Source: Arenibacter sp. F20364
Lineage (GTDB): Bacteria; Bacteroidota; Bacteroidia; Flavobacteriales; Flavobacteriaceae
Reading direction: 5' to 3'
Length of the DNA stretch: 44,800 nucleotides
Assembly: GCF_023015905.1 (NCBI RefSeq)
Contig: NZ_JALKBD010000035.1
Coordinates: forward strand, 1 to 44,800
Numbering within the stretch: the first letter of the stretch is position 1; the number at the start of each line of letters is the position of its first letter. Position numbers and translations under genes: made by a program. The notes under the pieces are model-generated. The model did no database searches and was not told the origin of the DNA. It worked only from the letters and a program-made list of their open reading frames with translations. Below, piece by piece: positions 33,691-43,283 of this stretch.

Positions 33691-36600
33691 ATGAAACCGA
33701 TCAGAATTAAAGGTATAGACCTTAAATTTAGTTTGTCTTCGGATATGTGTCTGATAGAAGAAACGACGTCTGGAGAAATCCAAACGGTATTGATTCAGAG
33801 CTTAGCTGAAACTTCTTTTTTTAAAAGTGTCGGAATAAGGGATTTGGTCTCTCTGAGCCCTGAAAGGGTAACTTACCATGTGCCTTTGCCGGCCAAGAAA
33901 TTTCCCAAAGCCCCCAAAACTCAAAACGAATTCATCGATTATCTCAATCGGGCCATAGTTCTTACAAAGGCGATTCTTGCCGTACATCAGGCCAAATATT
34001 GCTTTGGCGTACTCAGTGACAACCGTATTATGATTGGTCGCAACGGAAAGCTTATTGTTCTTGGCCTTAATCTACTTCAAAAGGAGTATTCCAAAAATGA
34101 TTTAACTAAGTATCAAGATCAATATTTCCATTTTCTTGCTCCTGAGTATAGCAAGCGAAGCAATGTAAAACCGGACCATAGGGCGGACTTTTATGGTTTG
34201 GGGGTTCTACTTCATTATTGGCTTACAGGAGAACATTTTATAAAAGCAAGTGATAAGCAGGAAGTCCTATATAAACACTTAACCGAGCCTTATGAGGTAG
34301 ATTGGGCGGAAGCTACCTGGCAGCACACTGGGATTTATGTAATAATCCGTGGACTTCTGGAAAAAAAATTGGAAGACCGTTACCAATCTGCCCATGGAAT
34401 TTTGAGGGATTTGACAAATCTACAATTCCGGCTTAGCAGAGGAGAATTTGAAGACATTCCCAAATTAAGTACTACCTACAATCCAGGGGTAATTAATGTT
34501 TCCCAGATACTTCTCGAAAGGGAAGATGCGCTTAAAAAGTTGTTGGACATATATTATGAGATTCGTGAAGGGGCATCGGCTGTGGTTTTCTTGGAGGGTT
34601 CATCCGGGGTAGGAAAGACACGTTTGGGCAAAGCCTTTGAATCTGCCATTGCAGAAACAGATGTACTTTTCTCGATGGGAGGATTTGATCAGGCCCAATC
34701 CACCCCATATCGTGCAATTCAACGCGCGTTCCAAAATGTCGCGCAAAGAATATTACTTAAGTCAGGTCGAAGTCATTCCGAAATCCGCGATATCTTAATT
34801 TCTGGACTGAAATCAGATTTGTCAGTCTTGTTCGAACTAATACCGGACTTAAAGGAACTTACAGGAAGCCTTCCGCCGCCAGAGGAACTGGGACCATTGG
34901 AAACAGGGGATCGCTTTATGAACTGCTTCGCTCGTTATTGCCGTACTTTGGATGGTATTGGGTTAAAGCGCGTCGTCTTTTTAGACGACGTTCAATGGTG
35001 TGACCCTTCGTCAATGAAACTGTTGGAGTATATGGCATTGGCCCCAATTTCACGGGTTATGTTTGTGCTCTCCTATAATCCGGATGGCATGTCAAAGAAT
35101 CATGCTTTGCGGCAGTTTCAACTTAGACTGCAAAATGCCAATAAGTTCCTGCCCATCATTCTGTTGCAGCCTTTGAGCCCTGAAGCTACACAGCAAATCG
35201 TAGTAGATTCCTTATCCGCAGAAAGTGGGCATATCGATGATTTGGCAAATGTAGTTTATAAAAAAACCAATGGAAATCCTTATTATATTCAACATTTTCT
35301 GGAATCGCTTCAGGAGGACAAAGTCTTGACTTACGATAATGTCGGACATTGCTGGCAATACAATTTGGAAAGTGTAAAGCAGCAGGAAGTGGCTGAGAAT
35401 ATGGTAGCCATATATGCAAAGCAACTACTAACGCAATCTTATCAAGCCCAAATATTACTAAAGGTGGCGGCTAACAACAACGGACGGTTTAATGTACCTT
35501 TGTTAGCTTCTATCTGTAATTTTCCAGAAGAAATTGTTATTCTTTTTTTGGAATTATTGACCGAGGCAGGACAGCTTACAAGGACGGATGGAGGCCATGT
35601 TTCATACGCCTTTAACCACAAAGGAATTCAACAAGCGGCCTTATACCTGAAAATACCAAGTTTTGATATTACGCATGAAGCTTTGCACTATGCCTTGGCC
35701 AAGTATCATTTGGATAAAGGAAAGTTTAATGACTCTATCGGATTGAATCAATGCATAGAACATTTGCTTCAGTCCCGTAGCCTTTTAGAACGGGAAACTG
35801 TCGTTCGTGCTATTGGCTTCATATTACAAGCCGGGCAATTGGCCAACGACTCCAATTCACCGTCAACGGCCCGAAAGTATTTGGATTTTGCTTTGGAATT
35901 GCAGGAAAAGTTCAATTTGGACACCTTTGTCTTTGAGGTTCTGTATGGACTTGCCAAGGCATGCTATCTCTTGAAGTCCATGGAAGAAGGGAAGACATAC
36001 GCACAGCGTGCCCTGGAAGCCTCTTCTGGCGTAAAGCAAAGTCAAGAGGTATATCTTTTGAATTTAAAGTTCTATGAAGCCTATTCGCGATACGATGAGA
36101 ACATAGAAGAAGGTTTATGTGCACTCAAGGCATTGGGTGCCCCTTTGGGGATGGCAAATGACGATATGGAACTTACGGAAATCATTGATTTGGAATATGA
36201 AAAATTTCGGAACGCCCTTTCCGATGGCTTTGAGGGTTTTATGGCCAAGGACAATGTCCCTTCAGAAGTAAAACGGTACGAGATGGTCTTACTAGTGAAC
36301 ATGTGTACCTCTGCACATCGCTCCAATCAAGACTTGTATGCTTTGATTCTACTTAGGCTGGGAAGGCTAATGTTTCTAAATGGGGCAATTGATTCAACAC
36401 CCTTTGCCCTGATTCATTTGGGTTCACTGCTTTGTTATAGATACGGGGCTTATGCCAAAGGTCTGGAATTGGGTGATTTAGGATTGAATATGTTGGATGC
36501 TACTGTCTCTCACAAGTATTATACACGAACATTGTCCGTATACCATATTTCAATGAGTCCTTTCCGGGAAAAGTTCAAGGTGCTTGAGAATGATTTGGAT

Positions 36601-39468
36601 TTGGGAAAAGAGTATTGTATTGAAAGGGGTGATTCCCAAGGTGCAAACAATCTAATGTATGCTAAAATTCGGAACCGATTGTTGTCCGGTGTAGAAATCA
36701 AGGGTTTTCTTAGGTTGTGTGATGAATCCCTGGACACCTTAGGTATCAATTCCCATAAAGGGTTTACTGCACAGGTTTTTTTGCTAAAGACCATAGGCCA
36801 TATGTTGGGCGGGCACAGTTCTAAATTTTATGCCCAGAACAAGAAAAGGGCATTACGGTATATGGAAGAATGCAATTGTCAAGCTTCATTGGCAAGTTAC
36901 CATATACTTGTGGGGTGGGTGTATTGTCTGGAAGGAAACTATGGGAAGGCGGACCAATATTATAGACAACATGAAGCAATTTTGCAATACGCTACCTCAG
37001 AACCCCAGTTTTTTAGGTATCGCATCCTGCAGTCGGTTTGTGACCTTATGTTATTGAAGAGTCCAGATGAAAATGTCTTTACCCGTGTTGCATCAAGGCA
37101 GGAACACCTAAGGAATTGGACAGAAACCTTACCGGATAATTTTTGGGCGGAATATCAGACGGTAGAGCTCTTAATGGCATGTAAAACGGGAGACTTTCAA
37201 AACTTAACGGATAAGATCGAGGATGCACTTAGATTTACGGAAAGCAGTGGTCATATAGCTGCCAGAGCCTTATTGACAGACGTCCTTCAAAGGGCTTTGC
37301 CAAAGGAGCGATTTGGATTTTTAAAGATTGCCCTTAAGAATGAAGCTGTTAGGGTATTTGTATCTTGGGGGGTGAAACTCGGGGAAACCAAAGATAAGAT
37401 ACACCCGCAAGTGACTTCGGAAATTTATAGTAATCAGGCACTTGGCTTTGATTTCCAGAGCTTGATAAAAGCTACTCAGGCGATTTCTGCAGAAGTTAAT
37501 CAGGACCGACTTGTGCAATACCTTTTACAGGTTGTAATGGAAAACGCAGGGGCCGATAAGGGCGCTCTTGTTTTACTAAATGATTCCGAGCCAAATGTGG
37601 CGGCCTTTATTGATTTAAGCAATTCCTCCAATATACGATTTTCCGACTATGATTTAAGTACATCGACCAACTTACCAATTAGCTTGATTGAACATGTGAT
37701 TTTAAGCAAAAAGGAATTGTGTATAGACAATTTAGCGGAGTACTATACCAGTTCGGAATTTTCCGGCTCCACTACAACTGGTTCCTTGTTGTTATTACCT
37801 CTTATTAAGCAGAATGACCTTATTGGAGTGTTATATATTGCCAATAGCCAAATGACAGGGATGTTTACCGAAGGAGGCCTGGAGGTGTTGCGCGTTATTG
37901 CCTCACAAGCTGCCATCTCTATTGCCAATTCAATTCTGTACGAACAAGCCATAAACTTAAACCGGGAATTGGCAACTTCCCAAAAAGAGCTTGCAAAACT
38001 CAATCAGGCTCTGGAAGGGAAGATCAAGGAACGAACACAGCATCTACGACATGAAATCGAGATGCGGAAGGAAGCGGAGCGAGACCTTATTTTTGCCAAG
38101 GATGATGCAGACAATGCCAATAAGGCAAAATCACAATTCCTGGCCAATATGAGCCATGAAATACGTACTCCTTTAAATGCGATAGTAGGATTTGCACAAA
38201 TTTTGGCCAACCAGAGTAAATCCCTTGATTTAACTTATTCCTTTCGCCGATACCTAAGTAATATTTATCAAAGCGCTGAATCTCTTTCTGAAATAATCCA
38301 GGATATACTGGATCTGTCCAAAATAGAGGCAGGTAAAATGGCTATCTCTCTAGAGGATATGGACCTTAGGCAATTGTTCCTGTCTGTTTACCGTATTCAA
38401 AATAGTCTTGCGAAAGCCAAGGAAGTGAGAGTGATTTACGACATGGCTCCCGGTACTCCACGTTATATACGTTCGGATCGGAGCAAAATCAAACAAATTT
38501 TGATGAACATTATTGGTAACGCCATAAAATTCACCCCGCCTAAAAATTGTGTTAGTCTTAATTTAAATGTTGAAGGGAGTTTTTTAGTATTTAAAGTTTC
38601 AGATCAGGGAATTGGTATTCCTTCCTCTGATTTGGAGAGGATTTTTGAACCTTTTACCCAGGCTGATGCTGGAACTGATAGAAAATATGGAGGGACCGGT
38701 CTTGGACTAGCTATAACCAAGAGCTTGGTTGAAAACCTAAAAGGTAGTGTTAGTGTGGAAAGTGAGGAGGGGAAAGGTACTTGCTTTACTATTCGGATCC
38801 CCTATGACTTGGCTACCACCTCCCAATCAGAGCATCCAGAAGTATTGTTCGCCAACTACAGGGTACCTTTGACCAGTAAGATTCTGGTGGTTGAGGATCA
38901 TCCTTTGAATCAAGAAATGATTCGTGCGCTTTTTGCCGAACTGGGATCGGAGATCCTCGTGGCAAGTAATGGGAAGGAGGGTATTTCTATTGCTAAACGC
39001 TTTAATCCGGATATTATATTTATGGATATCCATATGCCTAAGATTGACGGATTTGAAACACTGGTCAAGATACGTAAATTTAACCATAAAGTACCAATAA
39101 TAGGGTTATCTGCCGATGCCTTCAAGGAGCATCAGGAAGCCGCACTCAAGGCAGGGTTTTCGGCATATCTTACCAAGCCTATTCAATTGGGGCAATTGGT
39201 TGAACTACTTAAACGTTACCTGCCCGAAACAACGGAACCTTCAAATAGGGTAGAGGTTCTTAATGCAAAACTATTGGAACAGAAAATTAACGCCCTGGAG
39301 ACCTTAAGAAGTCTGCCAATTTTTGAAACCGAAAAGTTGGTTACGGTGGCTGGAACTTTGAGCGATATTTTGCCGCCAAATGTGTTTAGTAAATTGGAGG
39401 ATGCCATATACACTGGTGATGATCTGGCATTACAGGAATTTTTAACCAGTACTTTGGATGCCAAATAG
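33691..39468 (+). CDS. 1925-residue hybrid histidine kinase: pseudokinase, ATPase, GAF, HisKA, HATPase, receiver
   Basis: Start ATG 33691 is preferred over an upstream TTG (33655). Order of parts: a serine/threonine-kinase-like domain (about 1-265) with APE (150-152) and a DxxxLG segment (HRADFYGLGVLLHYWLTG) but no HRD or DFG, so probably a pseudokinase; an AAA-type ATPase with Walker A GSSGVGKT (303-310) and Walker B VVFLDD (428-433); helical TPR-like repeats (about 640-1230); a GAF domain (about 1255-1410); a coiled coil; HisKA with His1489 in MSHEIRTP; HATPase with Asn1610 (NIIGNAIKF) and DQGIGIP, GGTGLGLAI; and a receiver with Asp1779 (FMDIHMP). This matches multi-domain kinases known from cyanobacteria and fungi. 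No membrane segment is seen, so it should be cytoplasmic. It overlaps the next gene by 11 bases. Confidence 0.9.
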   Translation: MKPIRIKGIDLKFSLSSDMCLIEETTSGEIQTVLIQSLAETSFFKSVGIRDLVSLSPERVTYHVPLPAKKFPKAPKTQNEFIDYLNRAIVLTKAILAVHQAKYCFGVLSDNRIMIGRNGKLIVLGLNLLQKEYSKNDLTKYQDQYFHFLAPEYSKRSNVKPDHRADFYGLGVLLHYWLTGEHFIKASDKQEVLYKHLTEPYEVDWAEATWQHTGIYVIIRGLLEKKLEDRYQSAHGILRDLTNLQFRLSRGEFEDIPKLSTTYNPGVINVSQILLEREDALKKLLDIYYEIREGASAVVFLEGSSGVGKTRLGKAFESAIAETDVLFSMGGFDQAQSTPYRAIQRAFQNVAQRILLKSGRSHSEIRDILISGLKSDLSVLFELIPDLKELTGSLPPPEELGPLETGDRFMNCFARYCRTLDGIGLKRVVFLDDVQWCDPSSMKLLEYMALAPISRVMFVLSYNPDGMSKNHALRQFQLRLQNANKFLPIILLQPLSPEATQQIVVDSLSAESGHIDDLANVVYKKTNGNPYYIQHFLESLQEDKVLTYDNVGHCWQYNLESVKQQEVAENMVAIYAKQLLTQSYQAQILLKVAANNNGRFNVPLLASICNFPEEIVILFLELLTEAGQLTRTDGGHVSYAFNHKGIQQAALYLKIPSFDITHEALHYALAKYHLDKGKFNDSIGLNQCIEHLLQSRSLLERETVVRAIGFILQAGQLANDSNSPSTARKYLDFALELQEKFNLDTFVFEVLYGLAKACYLLKSMEEGKTYAQRALEASSGVKQSQEVYLLNLKFYEAYSRYDENIEEGLCALKALGAPLGMANDDMELTEIIDLEYEKFRNALSDGFEGFMAKDNVPSEVKRYEMVLLVNMCTSAHRSNQDLYALILLRLGRLMFLNGAIDSTPFALIHLGSLLCYRYGAYAKGLELGDLGLNMLDATVSHKYYTRTLSVYHISMSPFREKFKVLENDLDLGKEYCIERGDSQGANNLMYAKIRNRLLSGVEIKGFLRLCDESLDTLGINSHKGFTAQVFLLKTIGHMLGGHSSKFYAQNKKRALRYMEECNCQASLASYHILVGWVYCLEGNYGKADQYYRQHEAILQYATSEPQFFRYRILQSVCDLMLLKSPDENVFTRVASRQEHLRNWTETLPDNFWAEYQTVELLMACKTGDFQNLTDKIEDALRFTESSGHIAARALLTDVLQRALPKERFGFLKIALKNEAVRVFVSWGVKLGETKDKIHPQVTSEIYSNQALGFDFQSLIKATQAISAEVNQDRLVQYLLQVVMENAGADKGALVLLNDSEPNVAAFIDLSNSSNIRFSDYDLSTSTNLPISLIEHVILSKKELCIDNLAEYYTSSEFSGSTTTGSLLLLPLIKQNDLIGVLYIANSQMTGMFTEGGLEVLRVIASQAAISIANSILYEQAINLNRELATSQKELAKLNQALEGKIKERTQHLRHEIEMRKEAERDLIFAKDDADNANKAKSQFLANMSHEIRTPLNAIVGFAQILANQSKSLDLTYSFRRYLSNIYQSAESLSEIIQDILDLSKIEAGKMAISLEDMDLRQLFLSVYRIQNSLAKAKEVRVIYDMAPGTPRYIRSDRSKIKQILMNIIGNAIKFTPPKNCVSLNLNVEGSFLVFKVSDQGIGIPSSDLERIFEPFTQADAGTDRKYGGTGLGLAITKSLVENLKGSVSVESEEGKGTCFTIRIPYDLATTSQSEHPEVLFANYRVPLTSKILVVEDHPLNQEMIRALFAELGSEILVASNGKEGISIAKRFNPDIIFMDIHMPKIDGFETLVKIRKFNHKVPIIGLSADAFKEHQEAALKAGFSAYLTKPIQLGQLVELLKRYLPETTEPSNRVEVLNAKLLEQKINALETLRSLPIFETEKLVTVAGTLSDILPPNVFSKLEDAIYTGDDLALQEFLTSTLDAK

Positions 39469-40504
39469 CGGTTCTATTCTTATAGTGGACGACAACCGTC
39501 AAGTGCTGGAACAGGTGAATCACGTTCTGGCAGATGCCGGGTACAATATCTCTTTTATTCCAAAGGGACAGTTTCTCTTCCAGCGGCTGTCCAATCAACA
39601 ATTTGATTTGGTACTATTGGATGTAAACCTTCCGGGGCTTAGCGGCTACGAATTATTGAGACAAATTAGGGCAAACCCAAAATACCAATCACTTCCAGTG
39701 ATTATTATTAGTGCGGAGGAAGAAGATGAAACGCTTTCCAAATGTTTTGATTTAGGGGCTAACGACTACATCAGAAAACCAATATATCATGAGATACTAA
39801 AGGCTCGTGTAAGATCGGTGATATCTGCCTCCAGGTTCCATCAAAGTGAAATAAATCAGCGACGACATGAGGCTCTTAGAGCGCGTATGAAAATGTTGTC
39901 TTCCCAAATGAATCCTCATTTTATTTTCAATTCACTCTCCTCCATTCAGGAATTCGTTTTGGCAAACGAAACAGAAAAGGTGCTTGACTTTCTCTCCGAA
40001 TTTGCTGGTCTGATGCGGCAAAATCTGGAAAATTCCATGGTCCCGCATATTACGCTGTCAAATGAAATTCAGTTTTTGAATACCTATTTAAAACTTGAGA
40101 AAGCTCGGTTTAACCATATCTTTAACTATGAGGTCCGAGTAAAGGTTTCTACCCCGGAAAATATAATGATTCCTCCCATGCTTATCCAGCCTTATCTGGA
40201 GAATGCCATCATTCATGGGTTGCGCAAATCTACCAAACCTGGTCTCCTCATTCTGGAAATTGTGGAAACAAAGAACTTGATCTGCTGTACTATTCAGGAC
40301 AATGGAATAGGAAGGGAAAAGGCTTCTACAATCAAAGGAAAACACCATAGATCCGTTGCCATGTCCAATATTGAAGCGCGTTTGGAGCTATTGAAGATGG
40401 AATTTGGAGGGGATGAATTTAGTGTTATAGTGGAAGATTTGTTGGAGGGAGGGAAGCCTGCGGGTACTTTGGTGAAACTTTCTTTGCCCAATGATCTACA
40501 TTAA
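39458..40504 (+). CDS. Receiver domain fused to LytS-type histidine kinase
   Basis: 348 residues. An N-terminal receiver (1-120) has Asp55 (LLDVNLPG) and Lys107 (IRKP). A short coiled linker leads to a LytS/YehU-type His_kinase domain with His154 in SSQMNPHFIFNSLSSIQ, then the ATPase with LIQPYLENAIIHGL and DNGIGREKA. No membrane domain exists; input must come through the receiver. The ATG lies inside the end of the giant kinase gene (11-base overlap), so translation is coupled. The likely chain is giant kinase to this receiver-kinase to the LytTR regulator encoded convergently. Proteins with this soluble design occur in Bacteroidota but are rarely studied. Confidence 0.9.
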   Translation: MPNSGSILIVDDNRQVLEQVNHVLADAGYNISFIPKGQFLFQRLSNQQFDLVLLDVNLPGLSGYELLRQIRANPKYQSLPVIIISAEEEDETLSKCFDLGANDYIRKPIYHEILKARVRSVISASRFHQSEINQRRHEALRARMKMLSSQMNPHFIFNSLSSIQEFVLANETEKVLDFLSEFAGLMRQNLENSMVPHITLSNEIQFLNTYLKLEKARFNHIFNYEVRVKVSTPENIMIPPMLIQPYLENAIIHGLRKSTKPGLLILEIVETKNLICCTIQDNGIGREKASTIKGKHHRSVAMSNIEARLELLKMEFGGDEFSVIVEDLLEGGKPAGTLVKLSLPNDLH

Positions 40505-41254
40505 CCTTTTGAGTAATTCCTCTTTTTTTCTCACGGATACGTCTACATGGGACCCATCTTTTAGGATTAGATAGCCACCTTTGCCTTTGACATATTTTTT
40601 AATGTGATCCAGATTGACCATATGCGATTTATGTACCCTAAAAAAATTACAGGATTCCAACAATGGTTCAAAATCTCCCAGCGGTTTGGAGACCATTATC
40701 ATCTTGCCGTTATCAAGATAAAAGTTGGAATAGACGTGATTGGCCTCCACACGAAGCAATTGGTTGGCTTCTACGAAATCGATTCCTTCAGAAGATCTAA
40801 GGGCAATTTTGGTAAATTTCCTGTCCTGTATTTGCATATTTTCCCTGAGCACTTGGTATTCTCCCCCTCTGGAAGGCGCCTGCTTAGCAAGAATTTTGGC
40901 CGCGCGTGCAACAGCTTGCTTCAATTCTTGAATATTTATGGGTTTTAAGAGGTAGTCCAAGGCCGCATATTTAATGGCATTAATGGCATAAAGGTCATGG
41001 GCCGTAGTAAAAATGACCTCAAAGGGTGGTTCCTCAAAATGCTCAAAAAGGGAAAAACCGTTTCCATCGGGCATTTCAATATCTAAAAATACCAGATCTG
41101 GCCGCTCCTTCTCGATCAGGGAAATTGCTTCGTTTATGGAAAATGCATGACCGGTCAGATTTACATTAGGGCAAAATGTTACCAGCATTTTTTCAAGTAT
41201 ATCGTGATGCCGCTGTTCGTCATCCACTAGAATTGCACTAATTCGGGGGTCCAT
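40496..41254 (-). CDS. LytTR-family response regulator
   Basis: 252 residues. The receiver domain (1-125) has the acidic pocket DDE (11-13) and phospho-acceptor Asp58 (LVFLDIEMPDG), then Lys near DYLLKP. The C-terminal LytTR DNA-binding domain (about 150-252) shows FVEANQLLRVEANHVYSNFY and FFRVHKSHMVNLDHIKKY. It is the usual partner of LytS-type kinases, here the product of the convergent gene with which it shares a 9-base 3' overlap. LytTR proteins bind paired direct repeats about two helical turns apart; a matching TTCCCAGTG pair lies upstream of the giant kinase gene. Confidence 0.93.
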   Translation of the reverse strand: MDPRISAILVDDEQRHHDILEKMLVTFCPNVNLTGHAFSINEAISLIEKERPDLVFLDIEMPDGNGFSLFEHFEEPPFEVIFTTAHDLYAINAIKYAALDYLLKPINIQELKQAVARAAKILAKQAPSRGGEYQVLRENMQIQDRKFTKIALRSSEGIDFVEANQLLRVEANHVYSNFYLDNGKMIMVSKPLGDFEPLLESCNFFRVHKSHMVNLDHIKKYVKGKGGYLILKDGSHVDVSVRKKEELLKRLM

Positions 41255-41340
41255 TACAGGTAATATTAGAATTAATCACCTAAATATAGAAAAATTTGTA
41301 TAAATATTTTTATTTTGCGTTCATAACCAGGGATTTATAC

Positions 41341-41982
41341 ATGACTTTAGGAATTGGAAATAAGGCACCGGATTTCGAAGCTACTACAACAGAAGGTAAA
41401 ATTAAATTTCACCAGTGGCTTGGGGATTCTTGGGGTTTACTTTTTTCCCACCCGGAAGACTATACACCTGTGTGCACCACCGAGTTAGGTGTTGTAGCTC
41501 AGTTGGAAATGGAATTTTCCAAACGGGATGTGAAAGCCATCGCCTTGAGTGTTGATAGCTTGGAATCCCACATGGGCTGGAAAGTAGATATTGAAAATTC
41601 CATGAATGTATCCGTGCGTTTCCCTATCATTGCGGATGTGGACGGGACAATCGCTAAGCTATATGGGATGATTCACGAAGGCGTTTCCAGTAAACATACG
41701 GTGCGTTCGGTTTATATAATCGGCCCGCATAAGGACATACAACTTCAACTTACCTATCCAATGGCGATAGGAAGGAATTTCGATGAAATTTTGCGTGCGG
41801 TAGATGCCCTTCAATTACACGCCGAACACCATGTACTTACACCGGCAAATTGGACTCCTGAAAAGGACGTACTGTTAGATCCCAATGTGTCCGACAATCA
41901 ATTGGATGTACAATACTCTGATCCCAAGGGCAAGGGAGTTCCATACCTTCGATTTTCAGGAGATCCCTCCATCAAAAATTAG
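41341..41982 (+). CDS. 1-Cys peroxiredoxin (Prx6-type)
   Basis: 213 residues from the ATG at 41341; an upstream TTG at 41296 would add 15 residues that no family member has. The peroxidatic motif is PEDYTPVCTTELG with Cys45, preceded by Thr42, and the distant Arg is in HTVRSVYII. No second Cys exists in the chain, so it is a 1-Cys enzyme needing an external thiol. The C-terminal extension (about 165-213; LTPANWTPEKDVLLDPNVSD) is typical of the Prx6 group. It reduces hydrogen peroxide or lipid hydroperoxides in the cytoplasm. It is divergent from the LytTR regulator, which may control it. Confidence 0.94.
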   Translation: MTLGIGNKAPDFEATTTEGKIKFHQWLGDSWGLLFSHPEDYTPVCTTELGVVAQLEMEFSKRDVKAIALSVDSLESHMGWKVDIENSMNVSVRFPIIADVDGTIAKLYGMIHEGVSSKHTVRSVYIIGPHKDIQLQLTYPMAIGRNFDEILRAVDALQLHAEHHVLTPANWTPEKDVLLDPNVSDNQLDVQYSDPKGKGVPYLRFSGDPSIKN

Positions 41983-42436
41983 TTTTCCATTGCACAATTA
42001 AGCTTTCCAAGAATCCTCTAATCCATTTTTTCTTATACCCCCTTATTGGATACTATTTGGATTTAAAATTAAAAGTCCAGATTAATTATGATTAGGCGTT
42101 TTAAAACTTCAAAAACGAACACCACATCAATTTATACCAAACCTTGTACATGATTAAAAGGAATACATGATGATTCCAATTTGTCTGCCAAATGTTGACA
42201 CCCACCTACAAAATAAACAGTCCTTCTGACTACCATTTTATAGTTACTAGACCATCGATAGAAATTTGATTACCCTTGACGACCCTAAACGTTTGTAGTA
42301 CGATAAATCAAGCACCCTCTAAGCAAATTCTAAACATTTTGGCAAATAAGGTAAAGTATGTATTCCAAATTACATGGAGATTTACAGTATCTAAAATTGA
42401 ATAAATATACAATTAACTAAAAGAAAAGGAGACATC
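41983..42436. other. Gene-free spacer
   Basis: No credible frame or clear hairpin in this stretch. The only notable signal is an AAAGGAG Shine-Dalgarno-like sequence (42425-42431) five bases before the next start codon, uncommon among the genes of this window. Confidence 0.55.
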
Positions 42437-43165
42437 ATGAATTCTACAGAAAAAGCAAACCAAGGAAAGGAAGTCGCGCAATTACCAGTATCGGGATTTG
42501 AAATTGACCGTCATACGGCGATCGTAATTGTAGATCCACAAAATGATTTTTTAAGCCCTGATGGCGTAGCATGGGGTGCTGTTGGAGAAAGTGTTATGGA
42601 AAATAATACCGTAGACAATATTGAAACCTTATTTCGGCTAGGAGTCGAGAATGGAATACACGTTTTTGTCTCTCCCCATTATTACTATGAGCACGACCAT
42701 GGGTGGCAGTTTGAGGGTGCCTTGGAAAAACTGATGCACAATATTAATATGTTCGATAGGGGAGATCAATTGAATGTAGAGGACTTTGAAGGATCTGGTG
42801 CAGACTGGCTTGCTAGGTATAAGCCTTATATAAATGATGGTGAGAGGGTTACTGTGGTGAGTCCACATAAGGTATATGGCCCAGAGAATAACGATTTGGT
42901 CCTGCAATTGCGCAAACAAAAGATTGACAAGGTAATACTTGGCGGAATGTCCGGAAATTTATGTGTGGAGTCCCATATGAGGGAACTTTTGGAATGTGGA
43001 TTTGAGGTCGCTGTGGTTGGCGATGCGACAGGTTCCGCCAAATTGCCCAACCTTGATGGAGACCAGGCAGCCCAAACAAATTTTGTAATGATGGCAAGCG
43101 AGGTCTATACCACAAGTCAATTGGAGGTAGTGTTGGAAGCTCGTAGGATTCTTTCAGAAGAATAG
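42437..43165 (+). CDS. Cytoplasmic isochorismatase-family cysteine hydrolase
   Basis: 242 residues without signal peptide. Triad: Asp33 (IVDPQNDFLSPDG), Lys145 (VSPHKVYGPEN) and Cys176 (MSGNLCVESHMREL). It shares long identical blocks with the 31381-32115 product (PDGVAWGAVGESVMENNT, SPHYYYEHDH, FDRGDQLNV), so the two are paralogues for cytoplasm and periplasm. Substrate unknown. A strong Shine-Dalgarno-like AAAGGAG precedes the ATG. A perfect palindromic terminator follows 13 bases after the stop, so the gene is probably monocistronic. Confidence 0.88.
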   Translation: MNSTEKANQGKEVAQLPVSGFEIDRHTAIVIVDPQNDFLSPDGVAWGAVGESVMENNTVDNIETLFRLGVENGIHVFVSPHYYYEHDHGWQFEGALEKLMHNINMFDRGDQLNVEDFEGSGADWLARYKPYINDGERVTVVSPHKVYGPENNDLVLQLRKQKIDKVILGGMSGNLCVESHMRELLECGFEVAVVGDATGSAKLPNLDGDQAAQTNFVMMASEVYTTSQLEVVLEARRILSEE

Positions 43166-43178
43166 TTAAGGGTTGATG

Positions 43179-43197
43179 AATGGGTCGACCCATTTTT
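43179..43197 (+). terminator. Palindromic terminator
   Basis: AATGGGTCGACCCATT (43179-43194) is an exact palindrome that folds to a 6-bp stem with a TCGA loop, and is followed by TTT. It lies directly after the cytoplasmic hydrolase gene. Confidence 0.65.
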
Positions 43198-43236
43198 ACG
43201 ATAACGTCTTAGTGGTGTTTAATTAGTTTGGTTTGG

Positions 43237-43271
43237 AAGGGAGGTATGTTTAAAAATGCCTCCCTTCTTTT
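43237..43271 (+). terminator. Second hairpin with T-tract, just before TauE-like gene
   Basis: AAGGGAGG (43237-43244) pairs exactly with CCTCCCTT (43259-43266), extended inward by TAT/ATG with a wobble, and is followed by CTTTT. It ends about 13 bases before the next ATG, so it may be a second terminator or an attenuator in the leader of that gene. Confidence 0.6.
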
Positions 43272-43283
43272 AAAATATACAAT

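Noticed and set aside
41296..41340. TTG start for the peroxiredoxin
   Set aside because: It adds 15 aromatic-rich residues absent from the family; the ATG at 41341 fits exactly.
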